Positions 35,535 to 43,495 of a stretch of DNA of 64,000 bases are shown piece by piece; positions within the stretch are counted from its first letter, which is position 1; each line of letters starts with the position of its first letter. The DNA lies in contig NZ_JAGJCB010000004.1 in the NCBI RefSeq assembly GCF_017814435.1, positions 186,001 to 250,000 on the forward strand, read 5' to 3'. The notes beneath the pieces were generated by a model. That model saw nothing but the letters and a program-made list of their open reading frames with translations. It made no database searches and had not been told where the DNA came from. Both the position numbers and the translations under genes were made by a program. This DNA is from Mariniflexile gromovii. GTDB taxonomy: Bacteria; Bacteroidota; Bacteroidia; Flavobacteriales; Flavobacteriaceae.

Positions 35535-35601
35535 TTTTCTATTTTTTTTATTTTCAATAATATAAAATATTGTTTTACTTCAAGTTTACTGTGGCTGATA
35601 C

Positions 35602-36195
35602 TTATAATAAATCAACCTCTGCATTGGGGTTAAAAAGGTAGGTTCTACCAGTTTTAACCTCAACACATTCAAACCGTTTGGTACGCTGTGCACCTTTTTT
35701 AAATATCTTACCGTTATATATTTTAAAGGTTTGCCCTAAAGGTACTTCAAAAATAAAGGTTTTATCATTAGGTTGGTCAAACTGCTTCAATGCTAACGCT
35801 AAAATAACATCACTATCGCTGGATGCTTTCGGGTTTTTAAAATGTTTAGCTAAAAGCGGCAACAATTCCATCGGAAAAATTTCTGGATTCAAAAAAGGCA
35901 ACATCAAGTGCTGAAATGTTTCTTTCCATTCTATACCATGTGGTTTTATGAAACGCCCATAGGTTTTATAAGCTTCAAAATGCGCTATTTCATGGATTAA
36001 AGTGATTAAAAAACGATATTCGTTTAAGTTTGAATTGATAGTAATTTGATGCTTACCATTAGGCAAACGCATATAATCGCCATGGCGTGTTTTCCGTTCG
36101 TTTTTAATTTTTACAACCAAATGGTCGTGCTCTAAAAGTTTTAAAACTTGAGGTATTGCTTTGGGTAAAATATAATCTTGAAGCTTGTTTTGCAT
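35602..36195 (-). CDS. SprT-like zinc metalloprotein
   Basis: 197 residues with H-E-I-A-H at 68-72 and a third ligand candidate H86 in K-P-H-G-I-E-W-K, the SprT/SprT-like arrangement. The C-terminal part (V-L-A-L-A-L-K-Q-F-D onward) forms a small beta domain. SprT-like proteins resemble eukaryotic SPRTN, but the bacterial role is not settled. The ATG at 36195 starts the family's conserved region. Confidence 0.88.
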   Translation of the reverse strand: MQNKLQDYILPKAIPQVLKLLEHDHLVVKIKNERKTRHGDYMRLPNGKHQITINSNLNEYRFLITLIHEIAHFEAYKTYGRFIKPHGIEWKETFQHLMLPFLNPEIFPMELLPLLAKHFKNPKASSDSDVILALALKQFDQPNDKTFIFEVPLGQTFKIYNGKIFKKGAQRTKRFECVEVKTGRTYLFNPNAEVDLL

Positions 36196-36307
36196 TACTA
36201 CAAAAATACAGGAATTCTTTAAATATAAAACAATTGATTTTATATGAAAAACAATAAATTTACCCTCTTCAAATCTTAAAAAGCAATTTGAAGCTTTCTT
36301 AAATAAT

Positions 36308-36442
36308 ATGACAAAATCAATTTCAAATTTTATTACTGTTATTAAATTAATGGCGGAAGCTAAACCCATACACTTTTATAGTATTGGTTCTTTAATTGCT
36401 TGTTTATTTTTAGATATTGGAATCTTTAAAGAAGATGCCTAA
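36308..36442 (+). CDS. Possible 44-residue membrane protein
   Basis: The 341-base gap between sprT and the next methyltransferase contains an ATG-TAA frame of 44 residues: a polar N-terminus, K-L-M-A-E-A-K-P-I-H in the middle and a hydrophobic run (Y-S-I-G-S-L-I-A-C-L-F-L) before a charged end. This is the pattern of a small single-pass protein. No promoter or ribosome-binding site supports it, so the call is tentative. The rest of the gap shows nothing else. Confidence 0.4.
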   Translation: MTKSISNFITVIKLMAEAKPIHFYSIGSLIACLFLDIGIFKEDA

Positions 36443-36536
36443 ATTGAAACTCATTTCCATAAAAATAATATAAAACTTCTAGCTTAAGAATTGTTATATT
36501 TACAGACAAAATTAGATTGAACTTTTTTAAAATTTT

Positions 36537-37271
36537 ATGATGTTTGAAGATTATCCAAAAAAACGACCACCACTTTCCAAAGAAATTGAAAACATCTATC
36601 TCAAGCACTACAAATCTAATAGAAATGGAAGCACCACAGCATCAGGGGTAGCAAAAAAAATGGAACAATGGCTTCATAAAAAAGTTAGCGAAGATGTTGA
36701 CAAAGTGCATACTAAAAAAACTTTAGAGATTGGTGCTGGAACATTAAACCAACTTAAATACGAAAAATCTAATCATTACGATATTATTGAACCGTTTGAA
36801 GAACTCTATAAAGATTCTCCATTATTAAAAGATATTAATACTATATATGAAGATATTGATGATATAGATTTAGAAAGAAAATACGATCGCATTACATCTG
36901 TAGCAACATTTGAGCATATTCTTGATTTACCCAAAGTGGTTGCCAAATCATGTCTATTAATGGAGCCTAACGGAACGTTACGTACCAGCATCCCTAATGA
37001 AGGCACTTTTTTATGGACTTTAGGCTGGAAACTAACTACAAATATTGAATTTAAATTAAAGTATGGTTTAGATTATGGAAACCTTATGAGACATGAACAT
37101 GTAAACAATGCTAATGATATAGATGAAATATTAAATTATTTTTATGACCGCAATATTTGCAAAGTTTTCGGTATAAATAAGAACATTGGTTTTTATAGAT
37201 TTTATGAAAGCAAAAACCCTAATATTCAAAGAGCCAAAGCATATCTTAAATCAATTGATTTGATTAAATGA
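36537..37271 (+). CDS. SAM-dependent methyltransferase
   Basis: 244 residues with motif I L-E-I-G-A-G-T at about 63-69 and post-motif S-V-A-T-F-E-H-I-L-D-L-P-K. It overlaps the next gene by four bases (ATGA), so it is coupled with the GtrII-like membrane protein; modification of a surface glycan is the likely theme. Two ATG codons lie in a row at 36537; either may be used. Confidence 0.88.
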   Translation: MMFEDYPKKRPPLSKEIENIYLKHYKSNRNGSTTASGVAKKMEQWLHKKVSEDVDKVHTKKTLEIGAGTLNQLKYEKSNHYDIIEPFEELYKDSPLLKDINTIYEDIDDIDLERKYDRITSVATFEHILDLPKVVAKSCLLMEPNGTLRTSIPNEGTFLWTLGWKLTTNIEFKLKYGLDYGNLMRHEHVNNANDIDEILNYFYDRNICKVFGINKNIGFYRFYESKNPNIQRAKAYLKSIDLIK

Positions 37272-38743
37272 ATTTAACGCTTACAAATTCCAAAAAAGGC
37301 TTAATATACTTTTGTACCGCATTATTAATCTGCTTTGGACTAAACCTCGACATATTTAAAGATTATGCATTTTTAGATGCTTACGAATTAATATACACAG
37401 CTGATAGAATCGATAATTTTCATTCTTTGTTTATTGAAAACGGCAGGCCTTTATATGGGCTTTGGTGTGAGTATTTATATGGTTATTTTTTTGAAACTAT
37501 CACCGAATTAAAATGGCCTCGTGTTTTTGCTACTTTATGCTGTATTATATTTTCAACACAATTATTTAGATTTCTGATTAAAGTAGGATTTAAAACATAC
37601 GAATCTGGAATTTTTGCACTTCTAGTTTTAGCATTACCAACGTTTACGGTATATTTTGCATGGAGTACAACTTCACAAATACCTTTGTTGCTTATAACCA
37701 ATTTTTATGCTGGAGAACTTTTACTAAAAGGTTTTGCTAAACAAAAAGTTTTATGTGTAAATGTTGTGGTAAGTTTTTTAATTATACTTACATCTATGTT
37801 TTTATACCAGTCTACTGCTACAACTTTTATTTTACCATTTTTAATAAAGACCATTAAAACCAACGAATTTGATTTAAAGATTATTAAAAAATTTATTGTC
37901 TTTACTTTTTTTTGCTACCTGTTTTATTATCTATTATTTAAATTTACTATAGTTGTTTCAGGACTTGAAGCGGCTAACAGAACATCTCCTAACCTATTAG
38001 TTTTTACTAAAAAAATCATCAAGTTTTTCATCATAGAACTTAGAATTTTAGTGAAGAGTAGCGGTTTTTTAATATTTCCTAAACTATCATTAATAGTTGG
38101 TGTAATTTCATTCTGTGGGTTTTTTATTCTTAAAATGAAACAAAAAATAGGTTTACTTTATTTAGCTAGTTTAGTTTTAATCTTACTCTTTTGCTATGCG
38201 CCATACCTATTGTCCGGCCAAAACTATTTTTCATTAAGAGCCATTTCCACTACAGCAATAGTTGTGCTTTTTTATCAGTTCTATTTTTTAAGGTATTTAG
38301 CTATAAAACATGTGAATCTAAAATTTGGATTCATGTTTTTAACTATTTCATTACTAGTATTATCTTTTTTTAACCAAAGAAAATATGTTGCAGGATTACA
38401 ACATGAAGAGTATACTATATTAAAAAAAGCATTTGAGGACTTTGATATAGAGAGTACCGATAAGCTAACTATCATTATACCGAAATACGATCATTTACAA
38501 AAACATCAAAATTTAAAAAATGGTTTTTCAGATGAATTTGGCCATCTATCATCGGCAAAGGTTTGGGCACCAAATCATTTGTTTTCTCAAATAAAATGGG
38601 AGCAGAAAAAAATTAGGACTAAGGAAGAAATATTTCCTGTTAGTAATATTACTGTTTCTACAATTGAAGACCTAAAAAATAAAAGCTCAGACAAGACAAT
38701 AAATATTGAAGAATTATTTAAAACAAAATTTTCTAAAAATTAA
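37268..38743 (+). CDS. Polytopic membrane protein, GtrII-like glucosyltransferase domain
   Basis: 491 residues with about ten membrane helices. The first outside loop contains D-A-Y-E and N-G-R-P-L-Y, the pattern of GtrII-type serotype-conversion glucosyltransferases that use polyprenyl-phosphate glucose. In phage serotype islands such proteins work with a GtrB transferase, and a GtrB-type gene is indeed next to it (38746-39681), although on the opposite strand and interrupted. Coupled to the methyltransferase gene upstream. Confidence 0.7.
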   Translation: MNLTLTNSKKGLIYFCTALLICFGLNLDIFKDYAFLDAYELIYTADRIDNFHSLFIENGRPLYGLWCEYLYGYFFETITELKWPRVFATLCCIIFSTQLFRFLIKVGFKTYESGIFALLVLALPTFTVYFAWSTTSQIPLLLITNFYAGELLLKGFAKQKVLCVNVVVSFLIILTSMFLYQSTATTFILPFLIKTIKTNEFDLKIIKKFIVFTFFCYLFYYLLFKFTIVVSGLEAANRTSPNLLVFTKKIIKFFIIELRILVKSSGFLIFPKLSLIVGVISFCGFFILKMKQKIGLLYLASLVLILLFCYAPYLLSGQNYFSLRAISTTAIVVLFYQFYFLRYLAIKHVNLKFGFMFLTISLLVLSFFNQRKYVAGLQHEEYTILKKAFEDFDIESTDKLTIIIPKYDHLQKHQNLKNGFSDEFGHLSSAKVWAPNHLFSQIKWEQKKIRTKEEIFPVSNITVSTIEDLKNKSSDKTINIEELFKTKFSKN

Positions 38744-38745
38744 TA

Positions 38746-39681
38746 TTATTCAATGTTTGTCTTTTTTACCAAATAATAAGGTCTGTTTTTGCTCTGCATA
38801 AAAATTTTACCAATGTATTCTCCAATAATTCCGAGTAAAATCATATTTACACCACCAATAAAAAGCACACTTAAAATCACAGAAGTCCAACCTTCAATGG
38901 TCTTATCTGTAAAAATTGATACGTATAAGATATAAATGGAATAAATAACCGTGATAAAAGAAATAAAAGCACCCAATAAAACCGCATACCTTAATGGTTT
39001 TACAGAGAATGAGGTAATACCAGTTGCTGCAAAACTTAACATTTTACGAAATGAATATTTAGTCTTTCCTGTAAATCGTTTATCAGAATCATACTCAATT
39101 GCTATTTACCTAAAACCCAACCAACTAACCAAACCTCTATAAAACAAATGATATTCAGATATATCATTAACAAGTATGTCTACTATTTTTCTATCTAAAA
39201 GTCTAAAATCAGCAGAACCATTTTCTAATTTCACATCTGAAAGATAATTTGATAGTTTGTAAAAAAATGCCGAAGACATACGTTTAAAAGGATTTATAGC
39301 ATTATCTCTTCTAATTGTATAAACGATATCGTAGCCTTCTTCCCATTTGCCCAATAAAGACTTTAAAACTTCAGGTGGATGTTGCAAATCAGCATCCATA
39401 GATATAACACAATTACCTGATGCTTTTTCTAAACCTGCTCTTAATGCGCTTTGATGGCCAAAATTCCTAGAGAAAGAAACATATTTAACTGTTTTGTCTC
39501 TATCTGATATTTTTTCAATAATTGAAAGCGTATTGTCGTTACTATTATCATCAATAAAAATAAATTCAATTTTTTTCTCGTCTAAAACATATTTAATCTT
39601 TTCATATAACTCAGTTATATTACCTTCTTCGTTATAGCATGGAATTATAATACTTATTATCATATTTTTTTTTGAATCCAT
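38746..39681 (-). pseudogene. GtrB/DPM1-type glycosyltransferase interrupted by an in-frame TAA
   Basis: Residues 1-191 hold a family 2 transferase domain (S-I-I-I-P-C-Y-N-E-E, I-D-D-N-S-N-D-N-T, S-M-D-A-D-L-Q-H-P-P) and end at L-V-S-W-L-G-F-R. A TAA follows at 39106-39108. The same frame continues for 119 codons with I-A-I-E-Y and then K-M-L-S-F-A, two membrane helices and a stop at 38746. The joined length (311 codons) is exactly that of bactoprenol glucosyltransferases, where Gln is usual at the stop position, so one base change (CAA to TAA) explains it. Either a recent nonsense mutation or a sequence error. The catalytic half may still be made without its anchor. Confidence 0.85.
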
Positions 39682-39795
39682 TTTTACTCTTTAAAAATTA
39701 CTAATTATTTGCAACTACCATTAGACTCAACACATAAAACCCAGACTGAACGCTAATAAACTTTAAAATCAACTCTTTGCAACATAAATAATTCA

Positions 39796-40431
39796 TTAAA
39801 TAATAGCTTTAAGTTGGTCCATAGAATCGAACGTTTTTGTTGCAAATGCTTTAAGCTCATTATTATAATCGTGTGCAGTAAAACCAAACACTTCAAAACC
39901 ACCGTTTATTGCAGCTTTCACACCCGATATACTATCTTCTACCACCAAACATTCGCTGGGTTTAAAACCCATAGTTTCTGCAGCCCATAAAAACACAGCA
40001 GGATCTGGTTTCCATTTTTGGATAGCATAGCAACTAAAAATCTTATTTTCGAAATAGTGCAACAAACCACTTAATTCTAAATTCAATTTTATTTTATCTT
40101 CCGGTCCGCTTGAAGCTACGCAAAAAGGGAGATTTAAATTATTTAATACATTTTTAATACCCTCAACTGGCTTCATACCTTTTTTAAAAGCTTCAAAACT
40201 TTGTTTTCTGTAATCGCCTTCAAAAGAATCTGGTAAAGCCCTGTTGGTTAATTGTGCTATATGAGCTTTACATGCATCAAAAAAACTACCTTTAAAATGT
40301 TTCATTCCGTAAGCCAAATCTATATTAGCACCAAAATCATTTGCCATATCTACTAATACTTGAATGCTTATGGGTTCACTATCTACCAAAACACCGTCGC
40401 AATCAAAAATTATGCATTTGTATTTGCTCAT
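39796..40431 (-). CDS. HAD-superfamily phosphatase / phosphoglucomutase-like
   Basis: 211 residues with the HAD motifs in order: F-D-C-D-G-V-L-V-D-S-E (motif I), S-S-G in C-V-A-S-S-G-P (II), K-W-K-P-D-P (III) and V-V-E-D-S-I-S-G (IV). A helical cap (about 15-85) puts it in the beta-phosphoglucomutase/YieH-like group. The substrate is probably a sugar phosphate, not determined. A TATTTTTG box (40452-40459, minus strand) lies 21 bases upstream. Confidence 0.9.
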   Translation of the reverse strand: MSKYKCIIFDCDGVLVDSEPISIQVLVDMANDFGANIDLAYGMKHFKGSFFDACKAHIAQLTNRALPDSFEGDYRKQSFEAFKKGMKPVEGIKNVLNNLNLPFCVASSGPEDKIKLNLELSGLLHYFENKIFSCYAIQKWKPDPAVFLWAAETMGFKPSECLVVEDSISGVKAAINGGFEVFGFTAHDYNNELKAFATKTFDSMDQLKAII

Positions 40432-40568
40432 AAATCAGGACTTTTATTAGTCAAAAATATTGAAGTATTTATATATACCCTTAATTAAAAGAAATTATTT
40501 ACAAAATAAAAATTATCGCAATATTTTAATGAAAAAAGAATAATATTGCAATCATTAAAATAAGCGAT

Positions 40569-41144
40569 ATGCCTTCTAAAATTTACAGCCATTATTTTAC
40601 AATAATTACAGTTTTATTGTTTTCAAATATTTCAAATGCTCAACCTAAAAAAGGTGAGTTTATTCAAGCTTCTATAGGCTTGGGCATGAGCGCACCATAC
40701 GAAGCATATAATATATTGGGTACTGGTTTTTATGCACAAGCAGAATATGTATTTGCTTTTAAAAAATGTTTAGGTGTTAGACCTTATGCCGGATTAATAT
40801 TAACAAACCCCAGTGAGAGTAGTACTGATGCCAATTTGTCTGAATACAGAGTAACTTCTAAAGCTTTTTTATTAGGAGGAAAAGCACGTATATGCGCCCC
40901 TATTCCTTGGATTGCTCCTTATATTGAATTGGGCGTTGGAGTTTCAGCAGGTTCTTTTGAAACATTCACACCTACAGTTTACAAAAAAGATAGTGGTTTA
41001 CTTCTACATGTACCGTATACTTTAGGATTGGCTCTAGGCAAAAACCATGACGTAGAAATAGCAGTTACCTATTATGAACACCCGTCTGTAGAACAGTTTA
41101 GTGGAGCGCTTTCATTTGGTTTCTCTTTTCCTTTAGATAAATAG
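40569..41144 (+). CDS. Exported outer-membrane beta-barrel-like protein
   Basis: 191 residues with a signal peptide ending near S-N-A-Q (about residue 25). The mature part alternates hydrophobic and glycine-rich strands and ends S-F-G-F-S-F-P-L-D-K, like small eight-stranded outer-membrane barrels. Function unknown. The upstream region has an inverted repeat GCAATATT / AATATTGC (40518-40525 and 40542-40549) that may be regulatory. Confidence 0.75.
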   Translation: MPSKIYSHYFTIITVLLFSNISNAQPKKGEFIQASIGLGMSAPYEAYNILGTGFYAQAEYVFAFKKCLGVRPYAGLILTNPSESSTDANLSEYRVTSKAFLLGGKARICAPIPWIAPYIELGVGVSAGSFETFTPTVYKKDSGLLLHVPYTLGLALGKNHDVEIAVTYYEHPSVEQFSGALSFGFSFPLDK

Positions 41145-41151
41145 TATTTGT

Positions 41152-41835
41152 TTAAGGGGTTGAGTTGGATACCTGTAACAGTTTACCATTATAGTATTTA
41201 TTTCCGTTTAGCGAAAAATCAAAAATATACTGCGCCATTTCCAATGCGGAAGTTGATGCGATATAACCTGGAAAAGCTTCTTCTAGCATTTCGGTTTGCA
41301 CAGCACCCAATGCCAATACATTAAAAGAAATACCTGAAGCTTTGTATTCTTCGGCTAACAATTCAGTTAAGGTAATTACTGCCGCTTTACTAGAGCTATA
41401 GGCTGCCAACCCAGGAAATTTCATGCTCCCCTGTACGCCACCCATAGAACTAATGGTTACCACATGGCTTCCCTTTTTCATAAAAGGCAACACAATTCGG
41501 GTTAATTCGGCTACCCCAAACACGTTTGTTTTATAGACGGATTCGAATTCTTTCATAGAAATTTCAGAAAACGGTTTGTTTATCAACATACCTGCATTAT
41601 TGATTAAAACATCTACTTGTTCCCAATCGCTATCAATAAAATCTTCTACTTTTTTATAAGCCTCGGCATCATTTAAATCCAAAGAAAATGCCGTAACATT
41701 TCTCAATTTCAAATCTTGCACTGGTTTTTCATTCCGCGAAAGCGCTAATACTTGATAACCTGCTTTTGCAAAAATTTGCACCAACTCATAGCCTATGCCT
41801 CTGCTTGTTCCTGTAATAATAATATTTTTACTCAT
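41152..41835 (-). CDS. Short-chain dehydrogenase/reductase
   Basis: 227 residues with the NAD(P) motif T-G-T-S-R-G-I-G (8-15), N-N-A-G (79-82) and catalytic S130, Y146 and K150. A classical SDR; the Arg after the first glycine block hints at NADPH. The substrate cannot be told. Its start overlaps the 3' end of the M28 peptidase gene by eight bases, so the two are translationally coupled. Confidence 0.93.
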   Translation of the reverse strand: MSKNIIITGTSRGIGYELVQIFAKAGYQVLALSRNEKPVQDLKLRNVTAFSLDLNDAEAYKKVEDFIDSDWEQVDVLINNAGMLINKPFSEISMKEFESVYKTNVFGVAELTRIVLPFMKKGSHVVTISSMGGVQGSMKFPGLAAYSSSKAAVITLTELLAEEYKASGISFNVLALGAVQTEMLEEAFPGYIASTSALEMAQYIFDFSLNGNKYYNGKLLQVSNSTP

Positions 41836-42826
41836 TGGTCATTTTAATTTCTTTGGTTGGGGCATTTATCATACCTTCTAAAGATGGAATCATTTTATTT
41901 ATGAAATCGGTCATGTGTTCAAAATCCATTTTATCTGCTTCATCATCCACATGATGGTAATAATCAAAATTAGTAAAATCGAAAGTAGAAATGGCATGAG
42001 CAGGCACCTTGAACGCTTTGTAAAACGGATAATTATCAGAACGTGTAAATAATTTGAACTCTTTTGCTTTCGGAAAAAATCCGATAAGTTCAGACCCAGC
42101 ATACTTATTCAATGTTTCAGCCATATTTGAATTTTCAAAACCCGTTAAATACGCCATAATTTCATTTGGGTTTCTTGGTACGCCTATCATTTCAAAATTA
42201 ATCATGGTGTACAAATTTAAATTGGCAACTTTCAGTTTTTCGGCTAAATGCCCTGAACCTTTCAAACCCATTTCTTCCGCAGCGTACAAGGTGAACAAAA
42301 CACTTCTTTTATTGCTTTTTGATTTTGAAAAATATTTTGCCCATTCCATAACCGCCACAGTACCTGATGCATCATCGTTGGCCCCATTTGCAATAGTATC
42401 GCCATTAACTGCTTTTGCCGTTCCGATATGATCATAATGCGCACCGAGGATAACGAACTCATTTTTTAAGTTCGGGTCATTGCCCTCCAAGTAGCCCACA
42501 ACGTTATAACCAATAATGTTTTTAACGTTAAATGTATCTCTATAGGTCTCAAAATAGGGCTTTATGTGATTGTTTTTAAAGAAGTTTTCAATGTAAATAG
42601 CCGCTTTTTCAATGCCTTTGCTTCCCGTGTTTCTGCCCTCAAGTTCATCGGAAGCTATATATTCCAGACTTGATTTTATTTCGGCTAAATCTATATGATT
42701 TTTAGTTGAAACGTCTTCTGTTATCTTTTCTTCAATGGGTGTTTTAACCGAATTTACATGAAGCTGTTTACTAGTTCCACAGCTAAAAATTCCAGCCAAC
42801 ATAAATAAGTATGCTATTTTTTTCAT
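41828..42826 (-). CDS. M28 family zinc peptidase, lipoprotein
   Basis: 332 residues with a lipoprotein signal (cysteine 16 in I-F-S-C-G). The M28 metal ligands appear in order: L-G-A-H-Y-D-H-I-G, N-G-A-N-D-D-A-S-G, A-A-E-E-M-G-L-K-G-S and the later Y-Y-H-H-V-D-D-E. It is an aminopeptidase-type enzyme anchored in the envelope. First gene of a two-gene unit with the SDR. Confidence 0.93.
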   Translation of the reverse strand: MKKIAYLFMLAGIFSCGTSKQLHVNSVKTPIEEKITEDVSTKNHIDLAEIKSSLEYIASDELEGRNTGSKGIEKAAIYIENFFKNNHIKPYFETYRDTFNVKNIIGYNVVGYLEGNDPNLKNEFVILGAHYDHIGTAKAVNGDTIANGANDDASGTVAVMEWAKYFSKSKSNKRSVLFTLYAAEEMGLKGSGHLAEKLKVANLNLYTMINFEMIGVPRNPNEIMAYLTGFENSNMAETLNKYAGSELIGFFPKAKEFKLFTRSDNYPFYKAFKVPAHAISTFDFTNFDYYHHVDDEADKMDFEHMTDFINKMIPSLEGMINAPTKEIKMTNE

Positions 42827-42856
42827 AATTTATTTTTAAAAAATTAAATATAAAAA

Positions 42857-42887
42857 AAACCTGTCGCATAAAGTATGAAACAGGTTT
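42857..42887 (-). terminator. Terminator hairpin downstream of the 159-aa lipoprotein gene
   Basis: Stem AAACCTGT / ACAGGTTT (42857-42864 and 42880-42887) with a second pairing inside (CATA/TATG) and A/T runs on the flanks. Confidence 0.7.
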
Positions 42888-42907
42888 ATTTAAATATTTA
42901 GCTGCTT

Positions 42908-43387
42908 TTACAAACTATTTAATTCTGCTAATTTATCCAACAAAAGACTTCTATAGTTTTTTATATAATCTGGATACAATGCATTACGAATGCGCCATGT
43001 TTTATGAAAACCATCATCTCCTTTAAATTCCAGATAAAAACCTCCCCAATCATTGGTACATTCAGAGCAATCTAAATATCCATCTGGTTCGTCAAATATT
43101 TCTTTAGGTAATTTATCCATCAACACTTTATAATCTTGATAATTTGCATTAGTAAGCTCTTGAAAATTACCCTCAAAAAAATTAGTTTCAGGAAAATTAT
43201 GGTCTATGTCCTTATATATCTTCCCATTCTCGATCATATAAATATCAGCACAGTCTCCACCACAACTAGAGTCAGCAAACCAACCAAAAATAAGTATCCC
43301 TTTTCGTGATGTGTTTTCTTCTTTACTGCAAGAAACACCAATCAACAACAATAGAATAAGCGTTATATTTTTATTAAATAATTTCAT
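42908..43387 (-). CDS. Small lipoprotein with cysteine-rich middle
   Basis: 159 residues; lipobox I-G-V-S-C with cysteine 20. The mature part has S-S-C-G-G-D-C and Y-L-D-C-S-E-C, four cysteines that could form disulfides or bind metal. No family recognised. It stands alone between two terminators. Confidence 0.75.
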   Translation of the reverse strand: MKLFNKNITLILLLLIGVSCSKEENTSRKGILIFGWFADSSCGGDCADIYMIENGKIYKDIDHNFPETNFFEGNFQELTNANYQDYKVLMDKLPKEIFDEPDGYLDCSECTNDWGGFYLEFKGDDGFHKTWRIRNALYPDYIKNYRSLLLDKLAELNSL

Positions 43388-43430
43388 AAGTTAAGTGTTA
43401 GAAAATTATGTGAAGATAAAAAAAACCTGC

Positions 43431-43454
43431 TTCAAACAAATGAAACAGGTTTTT
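43431..43454 (-). terminator. Terminator downstream of pdhC
   Basis: An imperfect stem AAAAACCTG...TTCA / TGAA...CAGGTTTTT ends in an A/T run, 40 bases after the pdhC stop codon on the minus strand. It is similar in sequence to the terminator at 42857-42887. Confidence 0.75.
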
Positions 43455-43463
43455 AGTTTTTAT

Positions 43464-43494
43464 GATGAGATCCTGAAACGAGTTCAGAATGACA
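43464..43494. repeat. REP-like repeat unit between pdhC and its terminator
   Basis: It contains GATCCTGAAACGAGTTCAGA, with the inverted arms CTGAA / TTCAG (43473-43477 and 43483-43487). It ends one or two bases from the pdhC stop codon. This wording is a common dispersed repeat in Bacteroidetes, from memory. Confidence 0.55.
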
Positions 43495-43495
43495 A

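Noticed and set aside
39043-39108. A frameshift in the GtrB-type gene
   Set aside because: The downstream part is in the same frame as the upstream part (21 codons separate the TAA from the next Met), so it is a nonsense codon, not a frameshift.
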